A DNA stretch of 56,301 nt from NCBI GenBank assembly GCA_027081015.1, contig JALWMA010000106.1:12506-68806 (forward strand). The letters run 5' to 3'. The position numbers and the translations under genes were made by a program. The notes under the pieces were generated by a model. The model worked only from the letters and a program-made list of their open reading frames with translations. It ran no database searches and was not told where the DNA came from. This stretch comes from Campylobacterales bacterium (GTDB lineage: Bacteria; Campylobacterota; Campylobacteria; Campylobacterales; Hydrogenimonadaceae). This document shows positions 33,797 through 42,454 of the stretch, in pieces. Each line of letters starts with the position of its first letter. Position 1 is the stretch's first letter.

Positions 33797-34780
33797 TTAC
33801 TGCGGAAAGGTTTCCGGTTCGAAGATTTTCGGGCGCTCCTCTGTCAGGGTTTCGAGAAAACGGACCACTCTTCTGACCTCTTCGATACTCAGACCTCTGT
33901 CTCTGAAGAATGGAGAGCGCCCTTTCAGATCTTTGTATCGGCCTCCGTTTCCACAGATATAGACCGCCTCCTCGAGGGTGTGTACCGAACCGTCGTGAAA
34001 GTAGGGGGATGTTTCGGCTACGTTTCTGAGCGTAGGGGTCTTGAAACTTCCTCTCCATATCGGATTTCTGTTCAGAATGTAGGCACCGGGATCGTCGTCT
34101 CCGAGGGCGATGTTGTTCAGGCTCTCGTTTGTGAAGTTGAATCCGTTATGGCACGATTTGCAGTGCCCTTTGCCGGTGAATATCTCGAACCCCTCTTTTG
34201 CCTCTTCGCTTATCGCCCCTTCATCTCCGCCGACCCACCTATCAAACGGTGACTCCTTCGATACCACCGTTCTTTCAAACGATGCGATAGCCTCCGCTAT
34301 GGTCTCTTTCGTTATGCCGCGCCCGGGAAACGCCTTTTCGAACAGGGTGACGTACCCTTCTATCTTTTTCAGCTTCTTCACCAGCTTGTCGGCAGGGAGG
34401 TCCATCTCCGCTTTCGCCTCTACGGGGCCGAGCGCCTGCTCCTCGAGGGAGTCGGCTCTCGCATCCCAAAAGAGCGTCTTCAGGTAAGCGCTGTTTATGA
34501 TGGTAGGGGTGTTTCTCGTTCCTTTTCTGCCCTCTATGCCTACCGCTTTTGGGACCCTGTCGGTCCAGTAGTAGTACGGTATATGGCACGACGCGCACGA
34601 AACGGTATCGTCGCGCGAGAGCCTCGGGTCGAAAAAGAGGAGTCTGCCGAGCTCGACCTTCTCTTTGGTCAACGGGTTGTTTTTCGGTGCGGGAATTTCG
34701 TCGGGTTTCGCCCAGCGGCTCAAATCGGCCGCGAAGAGAGAGCAGGAGAGGATCGTTATGAAGATAGCGGCTTTTTTCAT
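33797..34780 (-). CDS. Di-heme cytochrome c peroxidase / MauG-family protein
   Basis: Periplasmic di-heme protein, 327 residues with signal peptide (MKKAAIFITILSCSLFAAD). Heme c sites are C62-x-x-C65-H66 (CASCH) and C207-x-x-C210-H211 (CKSCH); GTRNTPTIINSAYLKTLFWDARADSLEEQ and FKTPTLRNVAETSPYFHDGS are family signatures. The late segment that holds the methionine ligand of the high-potential heme in classical CcpA reads AVYICGNGG (Y274, C276), without Met, as in MauG-type proteins. The N-terminal ATG 34780 fits the signal peptide; the frame is open 16 codons upstream. Confidence 0.87.
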   Translation of the reverse strand: MKKAAIFITILSCSLFAADLSRWAKPDEIPAPKNNPLTKEKVELGRLLFFDPRLSRDDTVSCASCHIPYYYWTDRVPKAVGIEGRKGTRNTPTIINSAYLKTLFWDARADSLEEQALGPVEAKAEMDLPADKLVKKLKKIEGYVTLFEKAFPGRGITKETIAEAIASFERTVVSKESPFDRWVGGDEGAISEEAKEGFEIFTGKGHCKSCHNGFNFTNESLNNIALGDDDPGAYILNRNPIWRGSFKTPTLRNVAETSPYFHDGSVHTLEEAVYICGNGGRYKDLKGRSPFFRDRGLSIEEVRRVVRFLETLTEERPKIFEPETFPQ

Positions 34781-34948
34781 GTTCAACTCCGAATACATCG
34801 AAATAAATATGGGCGTCGGCAGATGCAAAAGAGCGGTCGGAACAGATCGAAATCCGAACGACTCGACGCCGCTTTTCTATCTTGAATATTATCCGATATC
34901 GGACGGCAATTGCAAGAGACGGTCCATGATCTATTCAAAGACCCGATG

Positions 34949-35060
34949 TTACGCAAATTCCGGGCCGAGCCAGTAATTTGGCAGGTGGTGAGCGGCCCTA
35001 CGACCCCCTAAAGCTTCGAAGTCACAGATTTCGAGACGATTTTACACATTCTGCGTAAAA
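34949..35060 (+). repeat. Dispersed intergenic repeat, family 1, copy F (most complete)
   Basis: Begins TTACGCAAATTCCGGGC (34949-34965) and ends GATTTTACACATTCTGCGTAAAA (35038-35060); TTACGCA at the left is inverted as TGCGTAA at the right. Internal blocks GGCAGGTGGTGAGCGGCCCT, ACGACCCCCTAAAGCTTCGA and ATTTCGAGACGATTTTAC agree with copy A base for base over most of the length. About 112 bp. Confidence 0.75.
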
Positions 35061-35072
35061 AGAGTAGGGGGT

Positions 35073-35093
35073 TTACACATATTTTACATATAT
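35073..35093 (+). promoter_or_regulatory. Tandem TTACAYA direct repeat
   Basis: TTTACACATA followed at once by TTTTACATATA, so that the TTACA cores are about one helical turn apart. The same arrangement is found upstream of acnB (42613-42630). Such 10-11-bp direct repeats are typical of OmpR/PhoB-type response regulators; the regulator is not in the window. Confidence 0.35.
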
Positions 35094-35175
35094 TTGCTAA
35101 TCTCCGAAAAAGGGGTTCTGCTCGAGTATCGGTGAGCTAAACTGATCGTAATGTCACTCAAAAAAGGGGGAAATC

Positions 35176-36174
35176 GTGAAAAATCTACTCAAAACCGCGC
35201 TGATTCCTCTTCTCTGTACCCTGGGTTTTTCCGCGGTACCGCAGAAGAGCGTATGGAGAGAGGCGACTACCGTTTTCGGCAGCAATGCCGACAGGTATCT
35301 ATATCTTGCGCTGCCGTTGCGGGTGAAGGGGGACGGAGCCGTTTTCCCGCTTGTGACGGATGACGGGCGGTACTATGTGAAAGAGGCGAAATATTCGGTA
35401 ACGGTAGACGACGGTACCGGTAAAAAGAGTTTCGATGTGGAGTTTGCCGTACGAAAGAGTGTGCTGAATGTAAGAGGGGTGGTCGACAATTTGGTAGTCG
35501 ACATCGCCAGAGAGGATGTTTACGATATCGTATATATCCTGAAAGATGACCGAAAAAGGGTCGAATACCACAACTACTTCAGAAAGCTTCCCGATGATAC
35601 GGCTGTCCGTCTATTCCCCGGCTTTTACGGCTCCAAACGCTTCGGAGTTTATGAAAACGGCAGGGGAAAGGGAGCGGGAGAGTATATCGGGTTCAAGATA
35701 GTCGACGGCAAAAGAGAGTACATAAAGATAGACCCCTCCCCCTTTACAGACCTGAAGGCGGAGCCGTTCGAAAGCGGAGAGCGATCGCTCGCAAGAAGAG
35801 CTTCCGCGCTCGATTACGCCGCAGGTGAGTGGGATCTGATCTCCGAGTTGAAGATCTGGAACATATTCCACTACGGTATCGACAGACCGAAGGAGAGGAG
35901 GCTGACCGGCTTTCTGAAGATCGAGTTCTATGTAAAGCCGCTGCCTGAGCCGATGCGGTTCGGCAATGTGGAGCTTCCGTTTTCAAACGTCTGGTACGGG
36001 GTAGACTACAGACTCTCCGCAGAAGAGGCCAAGGCCGCGATTATAGCTTCGGACCGCTCTTTGGTCCCAAAAAGGAGCCACTTCGTTTTCAAAAAGCGCA
36101 GCGAAAACGAGAGTGTGGATTTGGACTTGGAGATCGACATAACCGACATAGAGTTTGCAAGATATGAAGAGTGA
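35176..36174 (+). CDS. Exported protein of unknown function
   Basis: 332 residues, not recognised. The N terminus is a good signal peptide (MKNLLKTALIPLLCTLGFSA, cleavage near 20-23); the cysteine at about 14 does not sit in a lipobox. The rest is rich in beta-strand patterns, charged, with no cysteine and no internal membrane segment, so a soluble periplasmic or outer-membrane-associated protein is likely. Segments such as DRYLYLALPLRVKGDGAVFPLVTDDGRYYVKEAKYSV and GFLKIEFYVKPLPEP suggest immunoglobulin-like or lipocalin-like sheets, but this is only an impression. GGGG/GAAATCGTG precedes the ATG. Single gene; a fold-back element follows. Confidence 0.7.
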   Translation: MKNLLKTALIPLLCTLGFSAVPQKSVWREATTVFGSNADRYLYLALPLRVKGDGAVFPLVTDDGRYYVKEAKYSVTVDDGTGKKSFDVEFAVRKSVLNVRGVVDNLVVDIAREDVYDIVYILKDDRKRVEYHNYFRKLPDDTAVRLFPGFYGSKRFGVYENGRGKGAGEYIGFKIVDGKREYIKIDPSPFTDLKAEPFESGERSLARRASALDYAAGEWDLISELKIWNIFHYGIDRPKERRLTGFLKIEFYVKPLPEPMRFGNVELPFSNVWYGVDYRLSAEEAKAAIIASDRSLVPKRSHFVFKKRSENESVDLDLEIDITDIEFARYEE

Positions 36175-36274
36175 ACATATCTTTTTTCAAGAATATTAAA
36201 AGTTTTCGGTATGAAGTTGTAAGGCATTTATACGAGACCTATTTATACTTCAGATTAGATTTGTAATAACAAAC

Positions 36275-36554
36275 CCAAATGAAAACGAAACACCCGGCCG
36301 TCATCCTCGCTCGACGAGTGCTCCGAGCCCGTCAAGTTGTCGACGAAAGCCTGAAAATAGTGAACAAGCGGATGTCTGCTATGCCTTAGGCATATACGCA
36401 GCGTCGTGCGAATCTGCGAAAGTAAAGCATTTACTTTCGCTATACGCTTCTTTCCCTGCGGGTTTGAGCACGATTTTCGGGCGGCTTTCGTTCGACTCGC
36501 TCCCTCAGGTCTCGCTGCGGTGACGACCGAATGCTTCGTTCTCTTTTTATTTGG
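36275..36554. mobile_element. 280-bp fold-back element (MITE-like), long copy
   Basis: The ends are inverted: AAATGAAAACGAAACACCCGG... at the left and ...CGAATGCTTCGTTCTCTTTTTATTT at the right. Symmetry continues inward: CGACGAAAGCCTGAAAATAGTG (left) against the complement of CACGATTTTCGGGCGGCTTTCGTTCG (right), with centre hairpin GAAAGTAAAGCATTTACTTTC near 36418-36438. Almost the whole element is one imperfect palindrome. The same ends, closed over a short loop, form the 67-bp copy at 45706-45772. No transposase is seen. Confidence 0.6.
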
Positions 36555-36641
36555 TTTCGGTATAAGTATAAAGAGAATCTGCTTTTAAGGTTTTTTATAA
36601 CTTGAATCGTATTTCTCAAAATTATTCAGGTTTAATCTTAT

Positions 36642-36669
36642 TTTAGTATACTTACTAAACGGTCAGTAA
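36642..36669 (+). promoter_or_regulatory. Putative TetR-family operator of the efflux operon
   Basis: Overlapping palindromes TTTAGTA/TACTAAA (36642-36659) and TTACTaaacggtcAGTAA (36652-36669), around a TATACT that could be a -10 box. The TTACT...AGTAA layout resembles operators of AcrR/TtgR-like repressors that control RND pumps. No tetR gene is in the window, so the regulator would act in trans. Confidence 0.45.
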
Positions 36670-36842
36670 TTGATCTCGAACTTAATTAATTGGTTTTTTT
36701 TCAAAAAAATACAGAATGTCGGTTAAGTTTTTTACATTAGATAGTTTCGACTATTGGGTCGCACTGATTTGAGATTATGAGGCGTGTCGATGTTTGCGGG
36801 TGTGAACAGAAATTGTAGAAACTAAAAGGGGTACCAAATTTA

Positions 36843-38096
36843 ATGGATAGATGCAATAAACTATTTACCACGGCTCTTCTGTTTTCGCTGTTTCAGAGTG
36901 GGTGGGCAATTACGCTGGACGAAGCGATAGATACCGCCCTGAGAAAGTCTCCTTCTATTCTTGCGGAGCATGAAAAAGTCAAACAGGCTGCAGAAGAGAA
37001 GAGGATAAATAGGGCTAAAAATTTCGGTTCCATTGATGTGGTAGGCAGTTATACGAGATACAATATTCCAAGGACACTTACTCCGATAGTTCCTCCGATT
37101 ACACCGGATCTGGTAACAAGCAGAAATATCGGCAGTCTGGGGGTGAAGTATGATGTAATGCTGTTTAACGGATTCTCCGACATTCGGTCCATCGAGATAG
37201 CGGAGCTCTCCAGGAAGATTTCGAAAACAGAGTTTGCATTGACAAGAGAGCAGCTTGTCTACAACGTAAAATCGATCTACTTTAAAATCCTGACACTAAA
37301 AAAGGAGAGGGAGTCCTCCCTATCCTACGTGGAGGCTCTCGAGACCCTTCAATCCAGAGTTGAAAAAGAGTACAGGCTGGGCAAAAAGGCGAAGCTGGAT
37401 CTTCTGAAAGTCTCGTCAGAGCTGGAGGCGGCAAAATACAACTCGTCCAATATAGAGAACTCGATCAGGATTCTAAAAGCGAAGCTGGCATCTTTAATAG
37501 GTGTGGAAAAGATCGAGAGTGTCGAAGCTCTCTATGACGAAGAGAGTGTAACCCGCGATATCGACCCGAAGAGATCCCTGATTTACAAAAAGGCTCTTCT
37601 GGATACGCAAAAGAGTAGAAAGGGGATCTCCAAGGCAAAAGCCCTCTACTATCCTAAAGTGGCGTTCAACGCATACTACGGCGACAACTTTGCATCAGGG
37701 GAGCGAGAGGAGTTGTGGCAGGCGGGAGTAACGCTGAACATTCCGCTCTTCGATTTCGGTAACAGGGACGCTCGGTTTCAGAAGGCAAAGATAGCCTATA
37801 AAATCTCGGAACAGAGACTGAGGAGTAGCTACCTGAATCTCGAGAGCGACATCGTGGATGCGAAAGAGCGTATAGACTCGGCATCCGCAAAGATCGAAGC
37901 GTTGAAGAAGCAGCTGGAGTTTTTGAAAAAAATCGAGGAGAGCGAGAGGATCAAATATCGAAACGGTGCATCCGATATCTACGATCTTCTTCTGGCAATC
38001 TCGAAGAGAAGAGAGGCCGATAGCGATCTCATAGGTGCCGTTTACGAGCTGACTATGCAGAAAGCATACTTGAACCTACTGTTGGCGGGGGAGTGA
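36843..38096 (+). CDS. TolC-family outer-membrane efflux protein
   Basis: 417 residues: signal peptide (to ~22, SGWAITLDEAID), then two TolC repeats with long coiled coils (e.g., LEAAKYNSSNIENSIRILKAKLASLIG and VDAKERIDSASAKIEALKKQLEFLKKIEESERIKYRNGASDIYDLL). Forms the trimeric outer-membrane duct. First gene of a three-gene efflux operon with the adaptor and RND pump that follow. GC content is lower than in the housekeeping genes on either side. Confidence 0.9.
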   Translation: MDRCNKLFTTALLFSLFQSGWAITLDEAIDTALRKSPSILAEHEKVKQAAEEKRINRAKNFGSIDVVGSYTRYNIPRTLTPIVPPITPDLVTSRNIGSLGVKYDVMLFNGFSDIRSIEIAELSRKISKTEFALTREQLVYNVKSIYFKILTLKKERESSLSYVEALETLQSRVEKEYRLGKKAKLDLLKVSSELEAAKYNSSNIENSIRILKAKLASLIGVEKIESVEALYDEESVTRDIDPKRSLIYKKALLDTQKSRKGISKAKALYYPKVAFNAYYGDNFASGEREELWQAGVTLNIPLFDFGNRDARFQKAKIAYKISEQRLRSSYLNLESDIVDAKERIDSASAKIEALKKQLEFLKKIEESERIKYRNGASDIYDLLLAISKRREADSDLIGAVYELTMQKAYLNLLLAGE

Positions 38097-38226
38097 AAGG
38101 CAGGTAGAGAGTTGGTTTTATGGGCTGCACGGTTTCTTGCACCGTCAAGACCGGAAGTCTCTGCTTGATCTGTTATGGAGTTTACAACTGCAGTCGAAAG
38201 CGGTTAGATATACAAGAGGAGCAAAT

Positions 38227-39384
38227 ATGATGAAAAGAGTGATCGGTTTTATAACTGTCGTTTTACTGGTTGCTGGGGGCGTTACGGTCTTGAAAAAAAA
38301 GAAAGAGCAGGTGGAAAACCTTCCAAAACCTGCATCGAAGTCCGTTGCTATAGAGACGGTGAATCCCGAGATCAGAAGAGTTGAGGAGAAGAGAGAGTTC
38401 ATAGGGCGCTACTACTCTGTGGACCATCCCGTAATTGCCTCCAAAATCGGCGGGTTCATCCAGAAAATATATGTGGAAGAGGGAGATCGTGTAAAAAAGG
38501 ACGATCTGCTGGTCGCCATAGACGACAGTGAGCTGAAGGCTGCGGTCAAGGTGCAGAAGGCCTCTATCGAAGCGCTATCGCATACTATTGATTCATTGAA
38601 CTTCTCCCTTGATGCTCTCGAGAACGACTACATGTATGCGAAGTCGGTTTACGAAAGAAATTTGAAGCTCTACGAAGCGGATGCTCTGGCGAAGGAGAAG
38701 CTCGACCTTTCCAGGGTGGCTATGGAGCTGAAAGAGTCGAAATTTGTCACTACCAAAAAGAGTTTGGAAGCGAAACAGGAAGAGATGAAAGCTTTGAAGG
38801 CGCAACTGGACTCCAAGATCGATCAGCTGCGTTACGCCTCTATAAGGTCATCTATCGAAGCGACGGTAGGAAAGATCTTTTTAAGAGATGGCGATTTGGC
38901 GATGCCGGGCAAGCCTATATTGCAGCTTTTGGGAGACAAAAAGAGGGTCGAGTTTCAGTTTCCTCTTATGAAAGAAGGTATTAAAGAGGGTATGAAACTC
39001 TATGTAAACGGGTCTGAAGCATATATCAGCGAAGTTCTACCGGAGAGTGAAAAAGCACTAAGTGTTGCCAGAATCGATCTCAACTCCACTCTTGGGCTTC
39101 CGGAAAACAGTAATGTGGCACTCGAAGTTGTCATGAAAAGTGCAGAGGGTACCGCCGTTCCGGTTACCGCACTGTTGGAAAAAAATGGCGGTAAAGATGG
39201 GGAGTTTTATATATTCATATATAGAAACGGGGAGTTTGTCAGAAAAAAGGTTAAGGTTCTGGCCACAGACGGCAGTTTTGCCGTCATAGACGCTAAAGTC
39301 ACAAAGCCCGTAGCCGTCGGCAGCAACGACAAGCTTTCGAGACTCTCTGTTTTAAAAAGTGTCGAGGCAGTCGGCAATGAGTAA
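38227..39384 (+). CDS. RND periplasmic adaptor (HlyD/MFP family)
   Basis: 385 residues. An N-terminal membrane anchor or uncleaved signal (VIGFITVVLLVAGGVTVL), lipoyl half-motifs (GGFIQKIYVEEGDRVKKDDLLVAIDD and ASIRSSIEATVGKIFLRDGDLAMPGKPILQL) around a coiled-coil hairpin (about 110-190), then beta-barrel and membrane-proximal domains. Links the RND pump to the TolC duct. ATG 38227 follows AGAGGAG; 130-bp gap from tolC. The last codons overlap the pump start by eight bases. Confidence 0.9.
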   Translation: MMKRVIGFITVVLLVAGGVTVLKKKKEQVENLPKPASKSVAIETVNPEIRRVEEKREFIGRYYSVDHPVIASKIGGFIQKIYVEEGDRVKKDDLLVAIDDSELKAAVKVQKASIEALSHTIDSLNFSLDALENDYMYAKSVYERNLKLYEADALAKEKLDLSRVAMELKESKFVTTKKSLEAKQEEMKALKAQLDSKIDQLRYASIRSSIEATVGKIFLRDGDLAMPGKPILQLLGDKKRVEFQFPLMKEGIKEGMKLYVNGSEAYISEVLPESEKALSVARIDLNSTLGLPENSNVALEVVMKSAEGTAVPVTALLEKNGGKDGEFYIFIYRNGEFVRKKVKVLATDGSFAVIDAKVTKPVAVGSNDKLSRLSVLKSVEAVGNE

Positions 39385-42300
39385 CGGTTTGATCGATAAA
39401 TTTCTGAAAAGACCCTACTATATAGTATCTTTTTTGGGGCTTTTCCTCTTCTTTGGGCTTTACGGCTACAACTCCATAGACAGAAAGCTCTTTCCCGATT
39501 CGAACCGACCCGAGATAGCCACTGTCATAATCTGGCCCGGGGCGAGTGCGAAAGATATTGCGTCGAACGTCGCGGTACCTATAGAGAAAGAGCTCTACGC
39601 CCTCGATAAAATACGCAGGGTCTACTCCTCCACGATCGATGAGGTCAGTGTCATAAGAGCCGAGTTTCATTACGGAAAAGATATCGAGAGCGCAGCTACG
39701 GACGTGGCCAATGCCATCAGCAAGATTCGAGCGACTCTGCCGCCTGACATAAAAGAGCCCCAGATTCACAAAATTACCGCCGCGACGCCTCCGGTGATCA
39801 CTATAGGCGTATCTTCCAAAGCCGCCTCTTTGCTCGATGTTAGAGAGATTTGCGAAAACGAGATAAAAAACGATCTTTTAAAGATAGACGGGGTCTCCAA
39901 CGTAGATATCTTCGGAGGATTCAAAAAGGAGATATCGGTGGAGGTGGATAAAGAGGCCGTCGACAGGCTTGGTCTCGATATGTCGCAGATTTTGGGGATG
40001 ATATCCAAAAACGACAGAGATTATGCCATAGGGTTTATCGATATCGAACGTGGAAGATTCCTCCTGAAATCAAACGGCAAAAGAGAGCGTCTTGAACAGG
40101 TCAAGAAGCTGCCTGTTACCGAGAGTGTGCATCTTGAAGATGTCGCACGTGTCTTCTACGGGCACTACGACAACAGTGCTCTCTATTTCGGCAACGGAAA
40201 ACCGGCTATAGCGCTTGCTGTCCAGCGCTCTATAGATGCGGATGTGGTAAAAACCATCGAGAATGTTGAGACTAAGCTTAAGGAGATAGAGGCGGACTAT
40301 CCCGGTCTGGTTTTTGAGGTTACGGACTCCCAGAAGGATACGATAGAGCAGAGCATCACCAATATGTTCGAGTCTCTGAGGGATGCGATAATAATGTCGA
40401 CTATAGTCGCATTCTTCTTTTTGGCATCGTTCAGGCAGGTGCTGGTGGTGCTCTTTACCATTCCTCTTGTCTATGCTTCTACCGTTGCGATGATGTACCT
40501 TTTCGGTATCGAGTTCAGTGTCGTTACATTAACAGCCATAATTTTGGCCCTCGGACTGTTGCTCGATGATGCGGTAGTCGTAATGGAGAATATCGAGCGC
40601 CACTATAAAGAGCTTGAAAAACCGATAGGCAGGGCCGTTTTGGACGGCACAAAAGAGATTATGTTCGCCGACCTTTCCGGAACGATAACAACAATGGCCG
40701 CACTCTTTCCCATTATGTTTGTCGGTGATTATCCGCAGACAATATTCAGGCCTCTTGTCTCTACGCTTTTGATCGCCCTTGCGGCCTCCTATATCATATC
40801 TATCACGACCGTTCCCCTTCTGAGTATGAAGTTTCTTGCGATTAGAAGTCCATGGATATTAAAAGCGGAGGAGGTATTCGCGAAGGTTTCGAACTATTTC
40901 AACACCGGAGCAAGAAACTTCTTCGCACACCTGGCAAAATCTGCGATGGAGAGAAAGAGTGTCGCACTTTTATATTTTGCCGCGTTGATGATCCTGTTTG
41001 TCATAAGCGCCCGCGTCGTGATGCCGGTAGTAGGGCAGGAGCTTATGCCGCCGATGGATACGGGTATTGTCAAAATCGACATTACAACCGATCCGAATCT
41101 TCCGATCGAAAAGAGCGCAGAAGTTTTGCGAAAGGTCAACAGGGCAATCTATGAGAGCGGTACCGTAGAGAGGGTTTCTTCGGCCATCGGAAGTGAGGCC
41201 GGAGTTCTCAGTATAGGTGGAGGCGGAGGCATAGACACCATCTCGATAACCGCCACCTATATTAACAGATTCGAAAGGGAAGAGAGTATCTGGGATATCG
41301 AGCATAAAATACGGGCAAAAATCCAGCAGATTCCGAATATAAAATATTTCAGCGTATTCGATTACGGGGCTACGGCTTTGTCGAGTATCCGGGGAAATGT
41401 TGATGTGATGCTCAGTAGTGACAGTTTTGAAAAGCTTCAGAGAGCTTCCGATAGACTTTTTGAAGTATTGCAAAATACCGGCGGGCTGGTGAATGTGGCC
41501 AAGACATGGGATCTTTCGAAAGATGTATATCAGCTCGAGATAGACGAAAAGATGGCCGCACTTTATGGAGTTAGTGCAGACGATATCTCCAGACAGGTCG
41601 CACTCTACCTAAAAGGGTCTCCTGCCGCATCTTTGGCTGTCAACAATGCCGTAGATATGCTTATTCGGGTCAGAGGAGCAGATAGGGAAAAGGCGCTTAT
41701 GAGACTCGATACCATTCTTATCGATACACCGAAAGGGAAGGTGCCTCTTACGACTTTCAGCACGCTGGTCAAGATGAAAGAGCCCAGCCAGATCACAAGA
41801 GAGGGGCTTGAATATACGGTTGATGTATATGGGTTCAGGGAGAAAGCTTCCATATCTCATATAATGAAAAATTTCGATAAAGCGTACGAAGGAGTGGAGC
41901 TTCCCACGGGAGTCGAGTTGACTCAGACCGGTGATATAGCCCAGTTCCAGGATTCCGCAAAGCGTATGATAAAAGCGGTTGCGTTCGGAGTGGGGCTCAT
42001 ATTTTTCGTTCTAGTTCCTATGTTCAACTCCGTCAGAGCACCGCTTCTTATAATTTTTTCCATTCCCCTTACGCTCGTCGGAGCGAGCTGGATACTCCTT
42101 CTGATGGACTACCACACCTCTATGCCGGCCATGATGGGGTTCATACTTCTCAGCGGTATCATCGTGAACAATGCGATCCTGCTGATCGAGTTCGCACTCC
42201 TTGGAATGAAGAGAGGGCTCGATGCAAAGGAGGCGATGCTGGAGAGCATAAAGATAAGAACGAGGCCCGTTTTGATGACAGCGTTTGCCACTACTGCGGG

Positions 42301-42454
42301 AATGCTCCCGGTTGCCCTGGGCTGGGCGATAGGCTTGGAGCGTCTGGCGCCGCTTGGTGCGGTGGCGATAGGGGGGTTGATGGTGGGTACACTGCTTACG
42401 CTCGTCTTTATCCCGATCCTCTTCGTATGGATATACAGGAAGAAGAGTTTATAG
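39377..42454 (+). CDS. RND efflux transporter (HAE1-type inner-membrane pump)
   Basis: 1025 residues, twelve-helix inner-membrane proton antiporter. TM4 contains the paired aspartates D397-D398 in LALGLLLDDAVVVMENIERH, the proton relay of hydrophobe/amphiphile (HAE1) pumps; heavy-metal CusA-type residues are not seen. Large periplasmic loops lie after TM1 and TM7. The exporter probably removes hydrophobic or amphiphilic compounds; substrate cannot be read. ATG 39377 lies within the adaptor's 3' end, so translation is coupled. Confidence 0.92.
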   Translation: MSNGLIDKFLKRPYYIVSFLGLFLFFGLYGYNSIDRKLFPDSNRPEIATVIIWPGASAKDIASNVAVPIEKELYALDKIRRVYSSTIDEVSVIRAEFHYGKDIESAATDVANAISKIRATLPPDIKEPQIHKITAATPPVITIGVSSKAASLLDVREICENEIKNDLLKIDGVSNVDIFGGFKKEISVEVDKEAVDRLGLDMSQILGMISKNDRDYAIGFIDIERGRFLLKSNGKRERLEQVKKLPVTESVHLEDVARVFYGHYDNSALYFGNGKPAIALAVQRSIDADVVKTIENVETKLKEIEADYPGLVFEVTDSQKDTIEQSITNMFESLRDAIIMSTIVAFFFLASFRQVLVVLFTIPLVYASTVAMMYLFGIEFSVVTLTAIILALGLLLDDAVVVMENIERHYKELEKPIGRAVLDGTKEIMFADLSGTITTMAALFPIMFVGDYPQTIFRPLVSTLLIALAASYIISITTVPLLSMKFLAIRSPWILKAEEVFAKVSNYFNTGARNFFAHLAKSAMERKSVALLYFAALMILFVISARVVMPVVGQELMPPMDTGIVKIDITTDPNLPIEKSAEVLRKVNRAIYESGTVERVSSAIGSEAGVLSIGGGGGIDTISITATYINRFEREESIWDIEHKIRAKIQQIPNIKYFSVFDYGATALSSIRGNVDVMLSSDSFEKLQRASDRLFEVLQNTGGLVNVAKTWDLSKDVYQLEIDEKMAALYGVSADDISRQVALYLKGSPAASLAVNNAVDMLIRVRGADREKALMRLDTILIDTPKGKVPLTTFSTLVKMKEPSQITREGLEYTVDVYGFREKASISHIMKNFDKAYEGVELPTGVELTQTGDIAQFQDSAKRMIKAVAFGVGLIFFVLVPMFNSVRAPLLIIFSIPLTLVGASWILLLMDYHTSMPAMMGFILLSGIIVNNAILLIEFALLGMKRGLDAKEAMLESIKIRTRPVLMTAFATTAGMLPVALGWAIGLERLAPLGAVAIGGLMVGTLLTLVFIPILFVWIYRKKSL

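Larger units (their letters stand above)
34781..35175. other. Divergent intergenic region with repeat copy F and a direct-repeat motif
   Basis: This 395-bp gap between the peroxidase gene and the exported-protein gene holds no coding sequence I trust. It contains family-1 copy F (34949-35060) and, at 35073-35093, the tandem TTTACACATA / TTTTACATATA close to the acnB upstream motif. Possible -10 sequences are within the A/T-rich segment 35080-35100. Confidence 0.6.
36175..36842. other. 668-bp intergenic region before the efflux operon
   Basis: No convincing gene. It contains fold-back element copy 1 (36275-36554), then an AT-rich segment with a T8/A7 hairpin (36692-36708) and a palindrome typical of TetR-family operators (36642-36669). 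An open frame at 36406-36588 lies within the fold-back element and has no ribosome site. Confidence 0.6.

Noticed and set aside
36406-36588. A 60-codon open frame in the efflux upstream region.
   Set aside because: It lies in the fold-back element, has no ribosome site and no protein-like composition.
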